64,000 nucleotides of DNA. It comes from CBDDIP01 sp965229005 (lineage in GTDB: Bacteria > Actinomycetota > Acidimicrobiia > Acidimicrobiales > Ilumatobacteraceae). Shown one piece after another: positions 24,045 to 32,644 of the stretch. The DNA lies in contig CBDDIP010000002.1 of NCBI GenBank assembly GCA_965229005.1, positions 1,674,001 to 1,738,000 on the forward strand, read 5' to 3'. The position numbers and the translations under genes are program-made. Position 1 is the stretch's first letter. Each line of letters begins with the position of its first letter. Below the pieces are notes generated by a model, which saw nothing but the letters and a program-made list of their open reading frames with translations, had not been told where the DNA came from and ran no database searches.

Positions 24045-26185
24045 TCGAGACGCGAGCGACGTTCTGCAGGTTCTGCCACGCCGCGTGCCCGATCCACGTG
24101 GACGTCGAGACGGGCGATGGGTCGGAGCGGGCGATCGCCGTGCGCGGCGTGCCCGACGATCCGCTGTTCGAGGGGTACACGTGCATCAAGGGCCGTCAGC
24201 TCGCCGACCAGCACCACGCGCCGGATCGCCTGCGCGCACCGCTGCGCCGCTCCGATGACGGCACGTTCCAGCCGACCACGTCGGCTGCCGCACTCGACGA
24301 CATCGCCGAGCGGATTCGCGAGATCATCGAGCGGTGCGGCCCTCGCGCCGTCGCCAGCTACACGGGCACCGGGGCGTTCCAGAACGCGATCTCGATGCCG
24401 GCAGCGGTCGCGTTCCACGCCGGCATCGGGTCGCCGTCGTTCTACACGTCGATCACGATCGATCAGCCCGCCCACCTCACCGCACGCCTCCGGATGGGTG
24501 CATGGGACGCCGGTTGGCAGAACTTCCGCGACGCGGACGTGGTGATGGCCATCGGCTACAACCCGCTCGTGTCGTCGTACGCGCCGGCAGGGGGCCTGCA
24601 AGGGACGAACCCGTTCGTCACCCTGCGTCGGGCGAAGGCGCGCGGCATGAAGCTGATCGTCATCGACCCGCGGCGCAGCGAGCTGGCCGCCTCGGCCGAC
24701 ATCTGGCTGCCGGTCAAGCCCGGCGAGGATCCGACGTTGTTGGCCGGGTTGATCAACGTCATCCTCGGCGAAGGGTTGCACGACGCTGCGTTCTGCGACC
24801 GCTGGGTGGCTCAGCTCGACGAATTGCGCGCAGCCGTTTCGCCGTTCACGCCCGACGTGGTCGCCGCACGATGCGACGTGCCGGCCGACGACGTCGTCGC
24901 CGCGGCGAGGCTCTTCGCGGCAGGGCCTCGCGGTACGGCAGGCACGGGCACCGGGCCGAACATGGCCCCGCACAGCACGCTCATGGAGCACCTCGCGCTG
25001 ACGCTCAACGCGATCTGCGGGCGCGTCAACCGCGAGGGCGACCGGTTGGAGAGCGGCAGCTTCCTGAACCCGGGCGACACGCGCCGCGCCCAGGTGATCG
25101 CCCCGAGCGATCCGGCTCCGGGGGCCGCGCACCGGGTGAAGGGCCTCCGCGGCCTGCCCGGCGAGATGCTCACCAACGTGCTCGCCGAGGAGATCCTCGA
25201 ACCCGGCGATGGACGAGTGCGGTGCCTCATCGTGTGCGGCGGCAACCCGGTGGTGGCGTTCCCCGATCAGATCAAGACCATCGAGGCGATGCGCGACCTG
25301 GAGCTGCTGGTGGTCATCGATCACCGGATGACGGCGACGGCAGAGCTGGCCGACTACGTGCTGCCGCCGCGCCTCGAGCTCGAACGTGCCGACGTGCCGA
25401 CCGTGATGGATCGGCGCTTCGCCGCGCCGTACGTGAGCTACACGCCGGCGGTCCTCGCGCCGGAGGGCGATCTGCTGTCGGAGTGGGAGGTGTTCGCCGG
25501 CATCGCCGCTCGCCTCGGCACGCGCATGACGTTGCCCGGTGGGGATCTGCCGCTCGACGGCAGCGCCGACGACGACACGATGCTCGACCTCGCCTACGCC
25601 AAGGGGCGCATGCCGATGGCGCAGATCCGGGCGGAGCGGGGCACGATCCGCGAGGATCTGGCGATCACCGTGCTGCCCGCAGAGCCGAACGCGCGGGCGC
25701 GGTTCGCCGTCGCCCCGGACGACGTCGTCGACGAGCTCGCCGTGGTCGCGGGCGAGCGATCCGGTGCCGATGTCCTCGACGGCTTCGACGCCGACGCGTT
25801 CCCGTTCCGACTGATCAGCAGGCGCCTCAAGCACGTGCTCAACTCCCTCGGCCGCGAGCTGCCCGGGCTGGCGCGTGTCGGCACCACCAACGCGGCGTAC
25901 ATGCATCCCGACGACCTCGCCTCGCTCGGTGCACTGCCGGGCGATCTCGTCGAGATCACGTCGCCGAGCGGTTCGGTGATCGGTGTCGCCGAAGCGAGCG
26001 ACACCGTGAAGCGGTCGGTGATCTCGATGGCGCACTCCTGGGGCGGCTCGATCACCGACGAGGACGTCCGCCGTCAGGGCAGCCCGACGAATCGCCTGTG
26101 CACCGTCGACAGCGGTTACGACCCGATCAACGGCATGGCCGTGCAGAGCGCGATCCCGGTTCGGGTCCACCGGCATGTCACCTGA
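24041..26185 (+). CDS. Molybdopterin-dependent oxidoreductase with N-terminal 4Fe-4S cluster
   Basis: This 714-residue enzyme belongs to the DMSO-reductase/formate-dehydrogenase superfamily. Cys9, Cys12, Cys16 and Cys48 form the N-terminal iron-sulfur motif. GCGNP-like stretches follow: MAIGYNPLVSS, KLIVIDPRRSELAASADIWLPVKPGEDPTLLAGLINVILGEG, GTGTGPNMAPHSTLMEHLALTLNAICGRVNREGDR, and VCGGNPVVAFPDQ. The C-terminal molydop-binding domain ends at GSPTNRLCTVDSGYDPINGMAVQSAI. No twin-arginine signal is seen, so it is probably cytosolic. No partner electron-transfer subunit is adjacent. It is co-transcribed with the SDR. Substrate unknown. Confidence 0.93.
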   Translation: MIETRATFCRFCHAACPIHVDVETGDGSERAIAVRGVPDDPLFEGYTCIKGRQLADQHHAPDRLRAPLRRSDDGTFQPTTSAAALDDIAERIREIIERCGPRAVASYTGTGAFQNAISMPAAVAFHAGIGSPSFYTSITIDQPAHLTARLRMGAWDAGWQNFRDADVVMAIGYNPLVSSYAPAGGLQGTNPFVTLRRAKARGMKLIVIDPRRSELAASADIWLPVKPGEDPTLLAGLINVILGEGLHDAAFCDRWVAQLDELRAAVSPFTPDVVAARCDVPADDVVAAARLFAAGPRGTAGTGTGPNMAPHSTLMEHLALTLNAICGRVNREGDRLESGSFLNPGDTRRAQVIAPSDPAPGAAHRVKGLRGLPGEMLTNVLAEEILEPGDGRVRCLIVCGGNPVVAFPDQIKTIEAMRDLELLVVIDHRMTATAELADYVLPPRLELERADVPTVMDRRFAAPYVSYTPAVLAPEGDLLSEWEVFAGIAARLGTRMTLPGGDLPLDGSADDDTMLDLAYAKGRMPMAQIRAERGTIREDLAITVLPAEPNARARFAVAPDDVVDELAVVAGERSGADVLDGFDADAFPFRLISRRLKHVLNSLGRELPGLARVGTTNAAYMHPDDLASLGALPGDLVEITSPSGSVIGVAEASDTVKRSVISMAHSWGGSITDEDVRRQGSPTNRLCTVDSGYDPINGMAVQSAIPVRVHRHVT

Positions 26186-26765
26186 CTTCGCCACGAAGCC
26201 GACGCTGACCGGTGAGCGCGTCGTGCTCCGGCCGTTCACCGACGATGACCTCGCCGCCATGGCGGTCGCCATCGCCGATCCGGATGTCCGTCGGCTGACC
26301 GGATCCGTGACCGGAGCGGCAGAGGCGAACGCCGGCGATCCACAGCCGGACCCCGAGCTGCGTGAGTGGTACACCACGCGCAACGCCACCACCGATCGAC
26401 TCGATCTCGCCATCGTCGATCGAGCTGCCGGGGTGACGGTCGGCGAAGTCGTGCTCAACGAGTGGGACGCTCAGCAGCGCACGTGCAACTTCCGGATCCT
26501 GATCGGCCCGGCAGGGCGCGACCGCGGTCTCGGCTCGGAAGCGACGCAGCTCATCCTCGACCACGCGTTCGAGGTGCTCGGCCTGGCCGGCGTCACGCTC
26601 ACGGTGTTCGCATTCAACCCACGAGCGCGCCGGGTGTACGAGAAGGTCGGGTTCCGCGTGCGCGAGGTCGAGACCGGCGAGCTGGTGTACGACGGTCAGC
26701 CGATCGACGGGATCGTGATGGAGATCACGGCCGACGATCACCGGGCGCGACGCTCGGCGACGTAG
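26175..26765 (+). CDS. GNAT-family acetyltransferase (RimJ/RimL type)
   Basis: This 196-residue N-acetyltransferase has GERVVLRPFTDDDLAAMAVAIADPDVRRLTG at its N-terminus, the acetyl-CoA loop GPAGRDRGLGSEATQLILDHAFE, and the C-terminal VFAFNPRARRVYEKVGFRVRE. All match RimJ/RimL-like enzymes that acetylate protein N-termini or small amines. It begins 11 bases inside the end of the molybdopterin oxidoreductase gene and overlaps the convergent glycosyltransferase gene by 41 bases. Confidence 0.88.
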   Translation: MSPDFATKPTLTGERVVLRPFTDDDLAAMAVAIADPDVRRLTGSVTGAAEANAGDPQPDPELREWYTTRNATTDRLDLAIVDRAAGVTVGEVVLNEWDAQQRTCNFRILIGPAGRDRGLGSEATQLILDHAFEVLGLAGVTLTVFAFNPRARRVYEKVGFRVREVETGELVYDGQPIDGIVMEITADDHRARRSAT

Positions 26766-28038
26766 CGGCGATCGCCTCGACGGCGCGTTCGGCGCCGCCG
26801 GCGGCGATGTCGCTCGCCACACGGCGGGCGCGCTCCGACGCATCCGAGCGCAGCACGTCGTCGACGGCGGCGACGAGGGCTGCCGCAGTGAGCTCGTTGG
26901 GGGCCAGCACCACGCCGAGGCCGGCGCGCTCGATGGCCGCGGCGCCGGCGAACTGATCGGTCGAGAAGGGCAGCACCACCATCGGCACACCGGCGGTCGC
27001 CGCCTCTGTGACGCTGCCGTTGCCGCCGTGGGTGATCAGGACGTCCGTGTGATGCAACCACGCCACCTGAGGCAGGTGGCGCTCGACGACCGCACCCATC
27101 GGGATGCGGCCGAGCCGCTCCACGGGGGTGCTGCCGTGGGCGAGCACGAGCTGCCACCCGGCGATGCTCGCTGCCTCGACCGCGGTGCGCAGCACATCGT
27201 CGCGCGCACTCAGGAACGAGCCGAGGGCGACCAGCACGCGAGGCCCCGATCCCGTCGGCCGTCGTTCGTCATGGAGCCGCTCGTCGCGCGCCAGCGACCC
27301 GATGAAGACGTGATCCGCCGGCAGCGAACGGCACGGGTCGTGCAGCGCCTCGGGGTAGACGTAGATCGTCGGGTGGCCGGGTTCGGAGGTCAGGTCGATG
27401 CCACGCGGTGCATCCGGTGCGCGGCGCACGAGCAGCTCGTCGGCGGCGTCGCGCAGCTCGTCGACCGAGTCGCGGCACTGACCACGCAGCGCATCCGCCG
27501 CCACCGCATCCGGCTCCATTGCGGTCGGCCACTGGGGCGGCAGGCCGTAGACCTCGCCGGGCGCGCAGAGCGCGCTGGGGTGACCGAGCACCATCGTCGC
27601 CGGCTCGACGCCCAGAGCGTGCAACGCCAGTCGTGCGCCGAACGCAACGTGATCGACCACGATGCGATCGGGCTGCACGTCGCGGACGATCTCGCGGAGG
27701 CGATCCAACACTCGATCGGGCTCGTGGAGCAGGTCATGGCGACGGGCGTCGGCCTGGTAGCGCAAGGTCGCGATCGGTCCGGCGCGCGTGGCGTCGAAGA
27801 AGGCGCGGAGGTGCTCGTCCTCGCCGGCCGGCTGCTGGTCGACCTCGATGATGCCGGCGTTGCTGCCCTTGCCGAGCCGAAGCGGCACCCAGGCCAGTCC
27901 TGCCGCCTCGACCATCGGGCGCGTCGACTCGCCGGTCGCCACGATCGCCTCGCCCTCCGTGCGCGCCCACGCCGCGGCGACCTGGATCATCGGCAACGCG
28001 TGCGACGCGTAGTCGGGGCAGACCACCAGCAGCGTCAC
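26725..28038 (-). CDS. GT1-type (UGT/MGT-like) glycosyltransferase
   Basis: This 437-residue GT-B enzyme of family 1 has an N-terminal acceptor domain starting LLVVCPDYASHALPMIQVAAAWA, and the C-terminal donor domain holds VLVALGSF, the conserved VERHLPQVAWLHHTDVLITHGGNGSVTEAATAGVPMVVLPFSTDQFAGAAAIERAGLG (the H-x-G-N-G-S donor loop and D/Q pair). It glycosylates a small acceptor from a nucleotide sugar. It starts with a GTG that overlaps the GT4 gene stop (GTGA), so the two glycosyltransferases are coupled. Confidence 0.9.
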   Translation of the reverse strand: MTLLVVCPDYASHALPMIQVAAAWARTEGEAIVATGESTRPMVEAAGLAWVPLRLGKGSNAGIIEVDQQPAGEDEHLRAFFDATRAGPIATLRYQADARRHDLLHEPDRVLDRLREIVRDVQPDRIVVDHVAFGARLALHALGVEPATMVLGHPSALCAPGEVYGLPPQWPTAMEPDAVAADALRGQCRDSVDELRDAADELLVRRAPDAPRGIDLTSEPGHPTIYVYPEALHDPCRSLPADHVFIGSLARDERLHDERRPTGSGPRVLVALGSFLSARDDVLRTAVEAASIAGWQLVLAHGSTPVERLGRIPMGAVVERHLPQVAWLHHTDVLITHGGNGSVTEAATAGVPMVVLPFSTDQFAGAAAIERAGLGVVLAPNELTAAALVAAVDDVLRSDASERARRVASDIAAGGAERAVEAIAATSPSVAPGDRRP

Positions 28039-29969
28039 GCGGTCACCACGCTCGGCACGAGCTGCTCGTACACCTCGACCAAGCGGCGGGCCATCGTGTC
28101 CACGCTCAGGTCGGCACGAACCATCGCCCGCGACCGCTCGGCACGGTCGACGTCCGTGGCTCGCTCGAGCGCCGCCTCGATCGCGCCACTCAGCTGCGCC
28201 GGGGAGCGAGTGTCGCAGAGCACGCCGGTGTCGCCATCAGCCACGTACGAAGCGGGCCCGCCGCGTCGTGGAGCGACGACCATCGCGCCGGCGGCCATCG
28301 CCTCGACGATCGCCAGACCGAATTCTTCCTTGTCGCTGGCGCAGACGTAGGCGCCGCCGTTCGCCGCCGTGAACGCCATCAGATCGTTCACCGTCGACGG
28401 AGGCAGGTGACCGGTCAGCGTCACGAGTCCGTCGTTGGAGTTGCGAGCCGCGCGGCGGATCAGCTCGATCGTCGACTGCTCATCGGCCGACGGCCGATCG
28501 ATGTCGCCGCCGACGATGACGATGTTCACGCGCCGGGCCAGATCGGGGTGCGCCGCAACTGCGTCGACGATCCGTTGCGGTCCCTTCGACGGGTGCAGCC
28601 GGCCGACGGTGAGCAGCCACGGCAGGTTGCGGCGCTCCGCGGGCAACGAGCCGATGACCCGACCGACCGCAGACGAGGCGGTGGCGTCGAACAGCCGGGC
28701 GCGAGCGCGGTCCGATTCGCCGACGTCGACGCCTTCGGCGATCACCGTCGAGCGGTTCGACAGGTCGTTCGCCTCGACACCGACCAGCTCGACCAACTCG
28801 CGTTGGATCGTCGGACGGGGCAGCAGCGCCAGGTGATCGGCCTGTGCGGTCAGCCGCTCGACCATTCGCGCCCGGAACCAGTACTGCGACGCCGCGTCCT
28901 CGACGGCGAACCGTGAGCGATCCAGGTGCCCGCCGTCCTGCAGCGCATCGATGACGATGTGCGGGTCCGGCGCAGCGGTGAACACGACGGGTTGGTCCAG
29001 CCGTCGGGCGACGGCGGCCGCCGCGAGGGTGCCGACGTCGGCCATCCGCAGGTGCCAGACGACTCGGCGTCCCTCCAATGCCTCGCCGATGGCCAGGAGC
29101 CGGCGTTCGATCTCGGTGCGATGCACCCATGCCTCTCGCCAGGGAACGCCCGTGCCGGCGCCGAAGCGGATCCGTTCCACTCGGTGCCCGGCGGCCAGTT
29201 CCTCGGTCCGCGCTTCTCCGACGTTGCGGCGAGTGACCGTGATCACCTCGTCGATGCCGTCGACGGCGGCGATGGACGTACCGAGCGAGCGCAGCAAGGC
29301 GGCGATCCCACCGGCGTCGCCTGCGCCGAGTTCCGATCCGTCGCGGTCGAGCTGCGCGTGGAGGAAGGGCTGGACGACGACGATGCCCTCGCCGGTGGTG
29401 CGAAGGTGGTCCAGTCGGTCCTCGGCGGTGTCCGGCCGGTGGTTCGGCAGCGCCTGCAGCAGGTTGGCGAGCAGTTGTCGCTGCACCCGGTCCTCGAAGT
29501 CGATGTGACCTGCGGCGCGCACGATCGCCTCGATCGTCGGGCGGGCGTCGAGTCGTGACCACTCGATCAGGGTCCGTTCGGCGAGCATCGCGGTGAAGCC
29601 ACCGCCGAGCACCAGCTGCACGAGCGCCGTGATGGCCTCCGGCGACGAGCGCCGAGCAGCCAACGCCCACGCTGCGTGCGCCGCGAACGGTTCCTCGGTC
29701 TCGACGACCAGCTCGAGCAGGACACGATCGGCCACCGCATCGGCCACCGACCCGAGCGCGTGGATCGCGGCCAACGACGACACGTCGTCGCCACCGCGGA
29801 CCACTGTCTCGAGTCGCTGCGCGTCGCGCTGCGCATCGAGCGTCCGTGCGGCGGCGAAACGCAGCGCCTCGGCGTGCTGCAGGGCAAGGGTCAGTCGCGG
29901 TTCGTCTGCCACGGCGCGCAGCGCGACCGCCACGTCGTCTCCCGAGTGGGCATCACTGATCTGGAACAT
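28035..29969 (-). CDS. GT4-type glycosyltransferase with N-terminal HEAT-like alpha-helical domain
   Basis: This protein of about 644 residues has two parts. Residues about 1-200 are a run of Ala/Leu-rich helices (LRAVADEPRLTLALQHAEALRFAAARTLD; SSLAAIHALGSVADAVADRVLLELVVETEEPFAAHAAWALAARRSSPEAITALVQLVLGG) that read like HEAT repeats. The rest is a GT-B fold of family 4, with WLLTVGRLHPSKGPQRIVDAV and the EEFGLAIVEAMAAG motif (E548 to E556). The ATG at 29969 starts just before the helical domain; an ATG 105 bases upstream would add a tail with no recognisable content. It is coupled to the GT1 gene. The acceptor is unknown. Confidence 0.85.
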   Translation of the reverse strand: MFQISDAHSGDDVAVALRAVADEPRLTLALQHAEALRFAAARTLDAQRDAQRLETVVRGGDDVSSLAAIHALGSVADAVADRVLLELVVETEEPFAAHAAWALAARRSSPEAITALVQLVLGGGFTAMLAERTLIEWSRLDARPTIEAIVRAAGHIDFEDRVQRQLLANLLQALPNHRPDTAEDRLDHLRTTGEGIVVVQPFLHAQLDRDGSELGAGDAGGIAALLRSLGTSIAAVDGIDEVITVTRRNVGEARTEELAAGHRVERIRFGAGTGVPWREAWVHRTEIERRLLAIGEALEGRRVVWHLRMADVGTLAAAAVARRLDQPVVFTAAPDPHIVIDALQDGGHLDRSRFAVEDAASQYWFRARMVERLTAQADHLALLPRPTIQRELVELVGVEANDLSNRSTVIAEGVDVGESDRARARLFDATASSAVGRVIGSLPAERRNLPWLLTVGRLHPSKGPQRIVDAVAAHPDLARRVNIVIVGGDIDRPSADEQSTIELIRRAARNSNDGLVTLTGHLPPSTVNDLMAFTAANGGAYVCASDKEEFGLAIVEAMAAGAMVVAPRRGGPASYVADGDTGVLCDTRSPAQLSGAIEAALERATDVDRAERSRAMVRADLSVDTMARRLVEVYEQLVPSVVTA

Positions 29970-30142
29970 CGTGACTCCGTACCCCGGTTCGGCCAATCGC
30001 ACGCATCGCGCGCCCAACGTGTTCGGAGGCACCCGGCACGCGGATTGCGGCGATCGGCGATCGGTGAGCGTCATGTGTCACGCCGCCGGCTCGGCGGGCC
30101 GTCACACAGGGTGGGGCCTGCTGTCTGTGCCACCATCTGGTC

Positions 30143-31114
30143 GTGATCGTCGACAGCGCGTTGTACGTGGACGGGGTCCGCCGGCCGGGCAGGTTCGACA
30201 CGACGGACTGGCGAACCACGTGCGGCGAGGGCGCGTTCAGCTGGACCGGCCTGTTCGAGCCGACGAAGTCCGAGTTCGAGCAGGTGCGACAGCACATCGA
30301 CCTCCACGACCTCGTCGTCGAGGACGCCCTGAACGCGCATCAGCGCCCGAAGCTGGAGCAGTACGACGACGCGCTGTTCGTCGTCTTGAAGACCGCCAAG
30401 TACCGGCAGGACGTCGAGGAGGTCGACTTCGGCGAGATCCAGGTGTTCGTGACACCCCACGCCGTGCTCCACGTGCGACACAACGCACCGTCTCGCCTGA
30501 CCGGAGTCCGAGCAGCACTCGAGGCGAACCCGGACATCCTCCGCCACGGGACCGGTTCGGTGCTCCACGCCATCGTCGACCACGTCGTCGACGACTACGA
30601 GCCGGTGGTCGCCGAGATCGAGAAGGACGTGCGCGAGGTCGAGCGCGAGGTGTTCAACCGCCACGTCGGAGAGAACCCGGTGGAGCGCATCTACGGGTTG
30701 ATGCGGTCCGTGCTGCTGGTGCAGGAGGCCCTCGCACCGCTGCTCGGCCCGCTGGACCTGCTGGCCAACCGGACGTACGCAGTCGTCGCCCGAGAGCTGC
30801 GCCAGTACTTCCGCGACGCGCACGACCACCTCGTGGCGGTCACCCAGCGCGTCGAGACGTTGCACGACCTGCTGTCCAACATCCTCGCCGCCAACCTCAC
30901 GCGGGTGTCGATCCGGCAGAACGAGGACATGCGCAAGATCTCCTCGTGGGTGGCCATCGCAGCCGTTCCGACGATGATCGCCGGCATCTACGGCATGAAC
31001 TTCGAGCACATGCCCGAGCTGAGATCGGCGTGGGGGTACCCGGTCGTCCTGACGATCATGGTCGGCGCGTGCCTGTGGCTGTACCGCAAGTTCAAGAGCT
31101 CCGGCTGGCTCTAG
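30143..31114 (+). CDS. corA: CorA-family magnesium/divalent-cation transporter
   Basis: This 323-residue protein has a long cytosolic N-terminal domain and two C-terminal membrane helices. The family signature GMNF is present in MIAGIYGMNFEHMPE, followed by a second helix VVLTIMVGACLWLYRKF with the basic tail. DLVVEDALNAHQRPKLEQYDDALFVVLKTAKY in the N-terminal domain is typical of CorA. It should mediate Mg2+ (or Co2+/Ni2+) uptake as a pentamer. The GTG start has CACCAT six bases upstream, close to the leaderless pattern. Confidence 0.93.
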   Translation: MIVDSALYVDGVRRPGRFDTTDWRTTCGEGAFSWTGLFEPTKSEFEQVRQHIDLHDLVVEDALNAHQRPKLEQYDDALFVVLKTAKYRQDVEEVDFGEIQVFVTPHAVLHVRHNAPSRLTGVRAALEANPDILRHGTGSVLHAIVDHVVDDYEPVVAEIEKDVREVEREVFNRHVGENPVERIYGLMRSVLLVQEALAPLLGPLDLLANRTYAVVARELRQYFRDAHDHLVAVTQRVETLHDLLSNILAANLTRVSIRQNEDMRKISSWVAIAAVPTMIAGIYGMNFEHMPELRSAWGYPVVLTIMVGACLWLYRKFKSSGWL

Positions 31115-31118
31115 ATGT

Positions 31119-32120
31119 CTACGCCGGCAGCACGCCCGGCACGGTGGCGTCGGGGAAGTAGCGGTGGTGCCGTGCTCCGGTGACCTCGTAGATCGCTGTG
31201 CCCGTTCGTCCGTCGTCGGTGCTGACGCGCATCTGACTCAGGCCACCGCGATGGAACGGCTCGTACGGCCGGTCGAAGGTGCCGTCGGCGGCGACGGTGA
31301 TCTGCCGTCCGCCGGCCAGCGTGAACAGGCACGAGCCTCGCAGGCCGGCCACCGTGTCGCCGTGCTCGCCGTAGATCGCTGGTTCACCGTCGGCGCCGAC
31401 CCACTCCAGGTCGTGACCGAAGTCGATCAGCGGGATCGGTTCGCCGCCGTCGGCGGGTGCCCAGCACCCATCGGTGTAGACGCGGGCGCCGTTCTCGTAC
31501 TCCCAGTGCCACACGCCGAGGAAGCCGTCGTCGAACTGCAGCTGCAGCCAGATCCACAGCGGGCAGCGTCCGTGATCGCGGATGCCCCACGAGTGGTCGC
31601 GCTGCCCGATCCACCCGTCGACGGTGTGCTCGACGCCGCCAACCGTGTACGTGCCCTCGTACGTGCCCGACTGCAGGATGTGGCTCTGGTCCCAGACGAC
31701 CTCGTCGACCGCGCGCATCGTGCCGCGGCGCAGACCGTACGGCTGCGTACGAGCGCGGAACGTGAGGTCGAGACCGATCGCTGCCTGCGCGGGGTCGGCG
31801 AACAGGTGCACCTCCTCCCACGGACGTACGACCTCGATCCGCGCGCCCCCGACGTCGGTGGTGTGCGGGTCGTCGCCGGTCGGGCGGCTGAGCACGCCGA
31901 GCACCGGCTTGCCGCCGATGCGGCCCATCTGGATCGAGTCCATGTGCTGGCGAGCGGGGAACACCGCCATGGTGAAGAAGATCGAGTCGCCGAGCCCGTC
32001 CCGGCTGTGGATCTCGAAGAAGTAGCTCTCCCGCCAGTGCGCGCTGCGGGTCTCGACCTCCGGCAGCAGTTCGGGGATCTGGTGGACGAAGAGCTCATCC
32101 AGCCCTGTCGGTTTGGCCAT
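31119..32120 (-). CDS. Conserved protein of unknown function, beta-rich, RDHSWG motif
   Basis: This 333-residue protein is rich in Trp, His and Gly. The central stretch VDGWIGQRDHSWGIRDHGRCPLWIWLQLQFDDG is distinctive and recalls AttH/CrtC-like lipocalin-type proteins of actinobacteria; that relationship is from memory and unsure. No signal peptide or membrane helix is visible. Its ATG overlaps the TGA of the upstream membrane-protein gene by one base (TGATG), and three genes in a row are coupled this way, which suggests a common role. Function is not assigned. Confidence 0.8.
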   Translation of the reverse strand: MAKPTGLDELFVHQIPELLPEVETRSAHWRESYFFEIHSRDGLGDSIFFTMAVFPARQHMDSIQMGRIGGKPVLGVLSRPTGDDPHTTDVGGARIEVVRPWEEVHLFADPAQAAIGLDLTFRARTQPYGLRRGTMRAVDEVVWDQSHILQSGTYEGTYTVGGVEHTVDGWIGQRDHSWGIRDHGRCPLWIWLQLQFDDGFLGVWHWEYENGARVYTDGCWAPADGGEPIPLIDFGHDLEWVGADGEPAIYGEHGDTVAGLRGSCLFTLAGGRQITVAADGTFDRPYEPFHRGGLSQMRVSTDDGRTGTAIYEVTGARHHRYFPDATVPGVLPA

Positions 32121-32644
32121 CAGTTGGCCGCCTTCCGTCGCTTCCCGATGAGGAGACCGGTCAACCCGACCGTGGTGCCGAAGACCAGGTGTGCGGATGC
32201 GTCCTTGGCGATCGTCGTCGCGTCGTACTCGGTGATCCGCTTGTAGATGCCGAGCTTGGGGAGCACCGCATAGCTCGTCGCGAACGCAGCAGCGCCGGCG
32301 AGGATGCCGGCCCGCACCGCGGGGACGCGCGCCGTGCGCAGCGCCGCCGCAGCCACGCCCCAGCTGAGCCCGGTCGCCCAGTGGACGACGTTGTTGGTGG
32401 CCGAGACCGACGATGGCGGCAGGTCGATGCCGACGAGCCCGGCGAGGTGCTTGCCGACCTTCGCCGGAGCGGGCGCATCGTCGAACGAGTCGACGCCGGC
32501 GTGGAGCTCCCATGCCGCGGGGGAGGACGTGCCGCCCCCGGCGCGGTACCGCGAGTACCACAGGGCATCCATGGCGATCGTTCCCGCGGCGCCGGCGACG
32601 AGCCCGCGAACGGTGAACCGCTTGAGGGTCGTGATCGGGTTCAT
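32120..32644 (-). CDS. Small membrane protein of unknown function
   Basis: This 174-residue protein has hydrophobic segments near residues 12-30 (VRGLVAGAAGTIAMDALWY), 85-105, 110-130 and 150-167 (LVFGTTVGLTGLLIG), with a basic C-terminus GKRRKAAN. Its ATG overlaps the stop of the upstream ferritin-like hydrolase gene (ATGA). I do not recognise the family. The first segment GLVAGAAGTIAMDALWYSRYR resembles the start of DUF1440/YagU-type membrane proteins, but this is only an impression. Confidence 0.75.
   Translation of the reverse strand: MNPITTLKRFTVRGLVAGAAGTIAMDALWYSRYRAGGGTSSPAAWELHAGVDSFDDAPAPAKVGKHLAGLVGIDLPPSSVSATNNVVHWATGLSWGVAAAALRTARVPAVRAGILAGAAAFATSYAVLPKLGIYKRITEYDATTIAKDASAHLVFGTTVGLTGLLIGKRRKAAN

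Noticed and set aside
23744..26458. Open frame of about 900 codons on the minus strand
   Set aside because: It is a shadow of the SDR and the molybdopterin oxidoreductase, which have catalytic and iron-sulfur motifs in frame.
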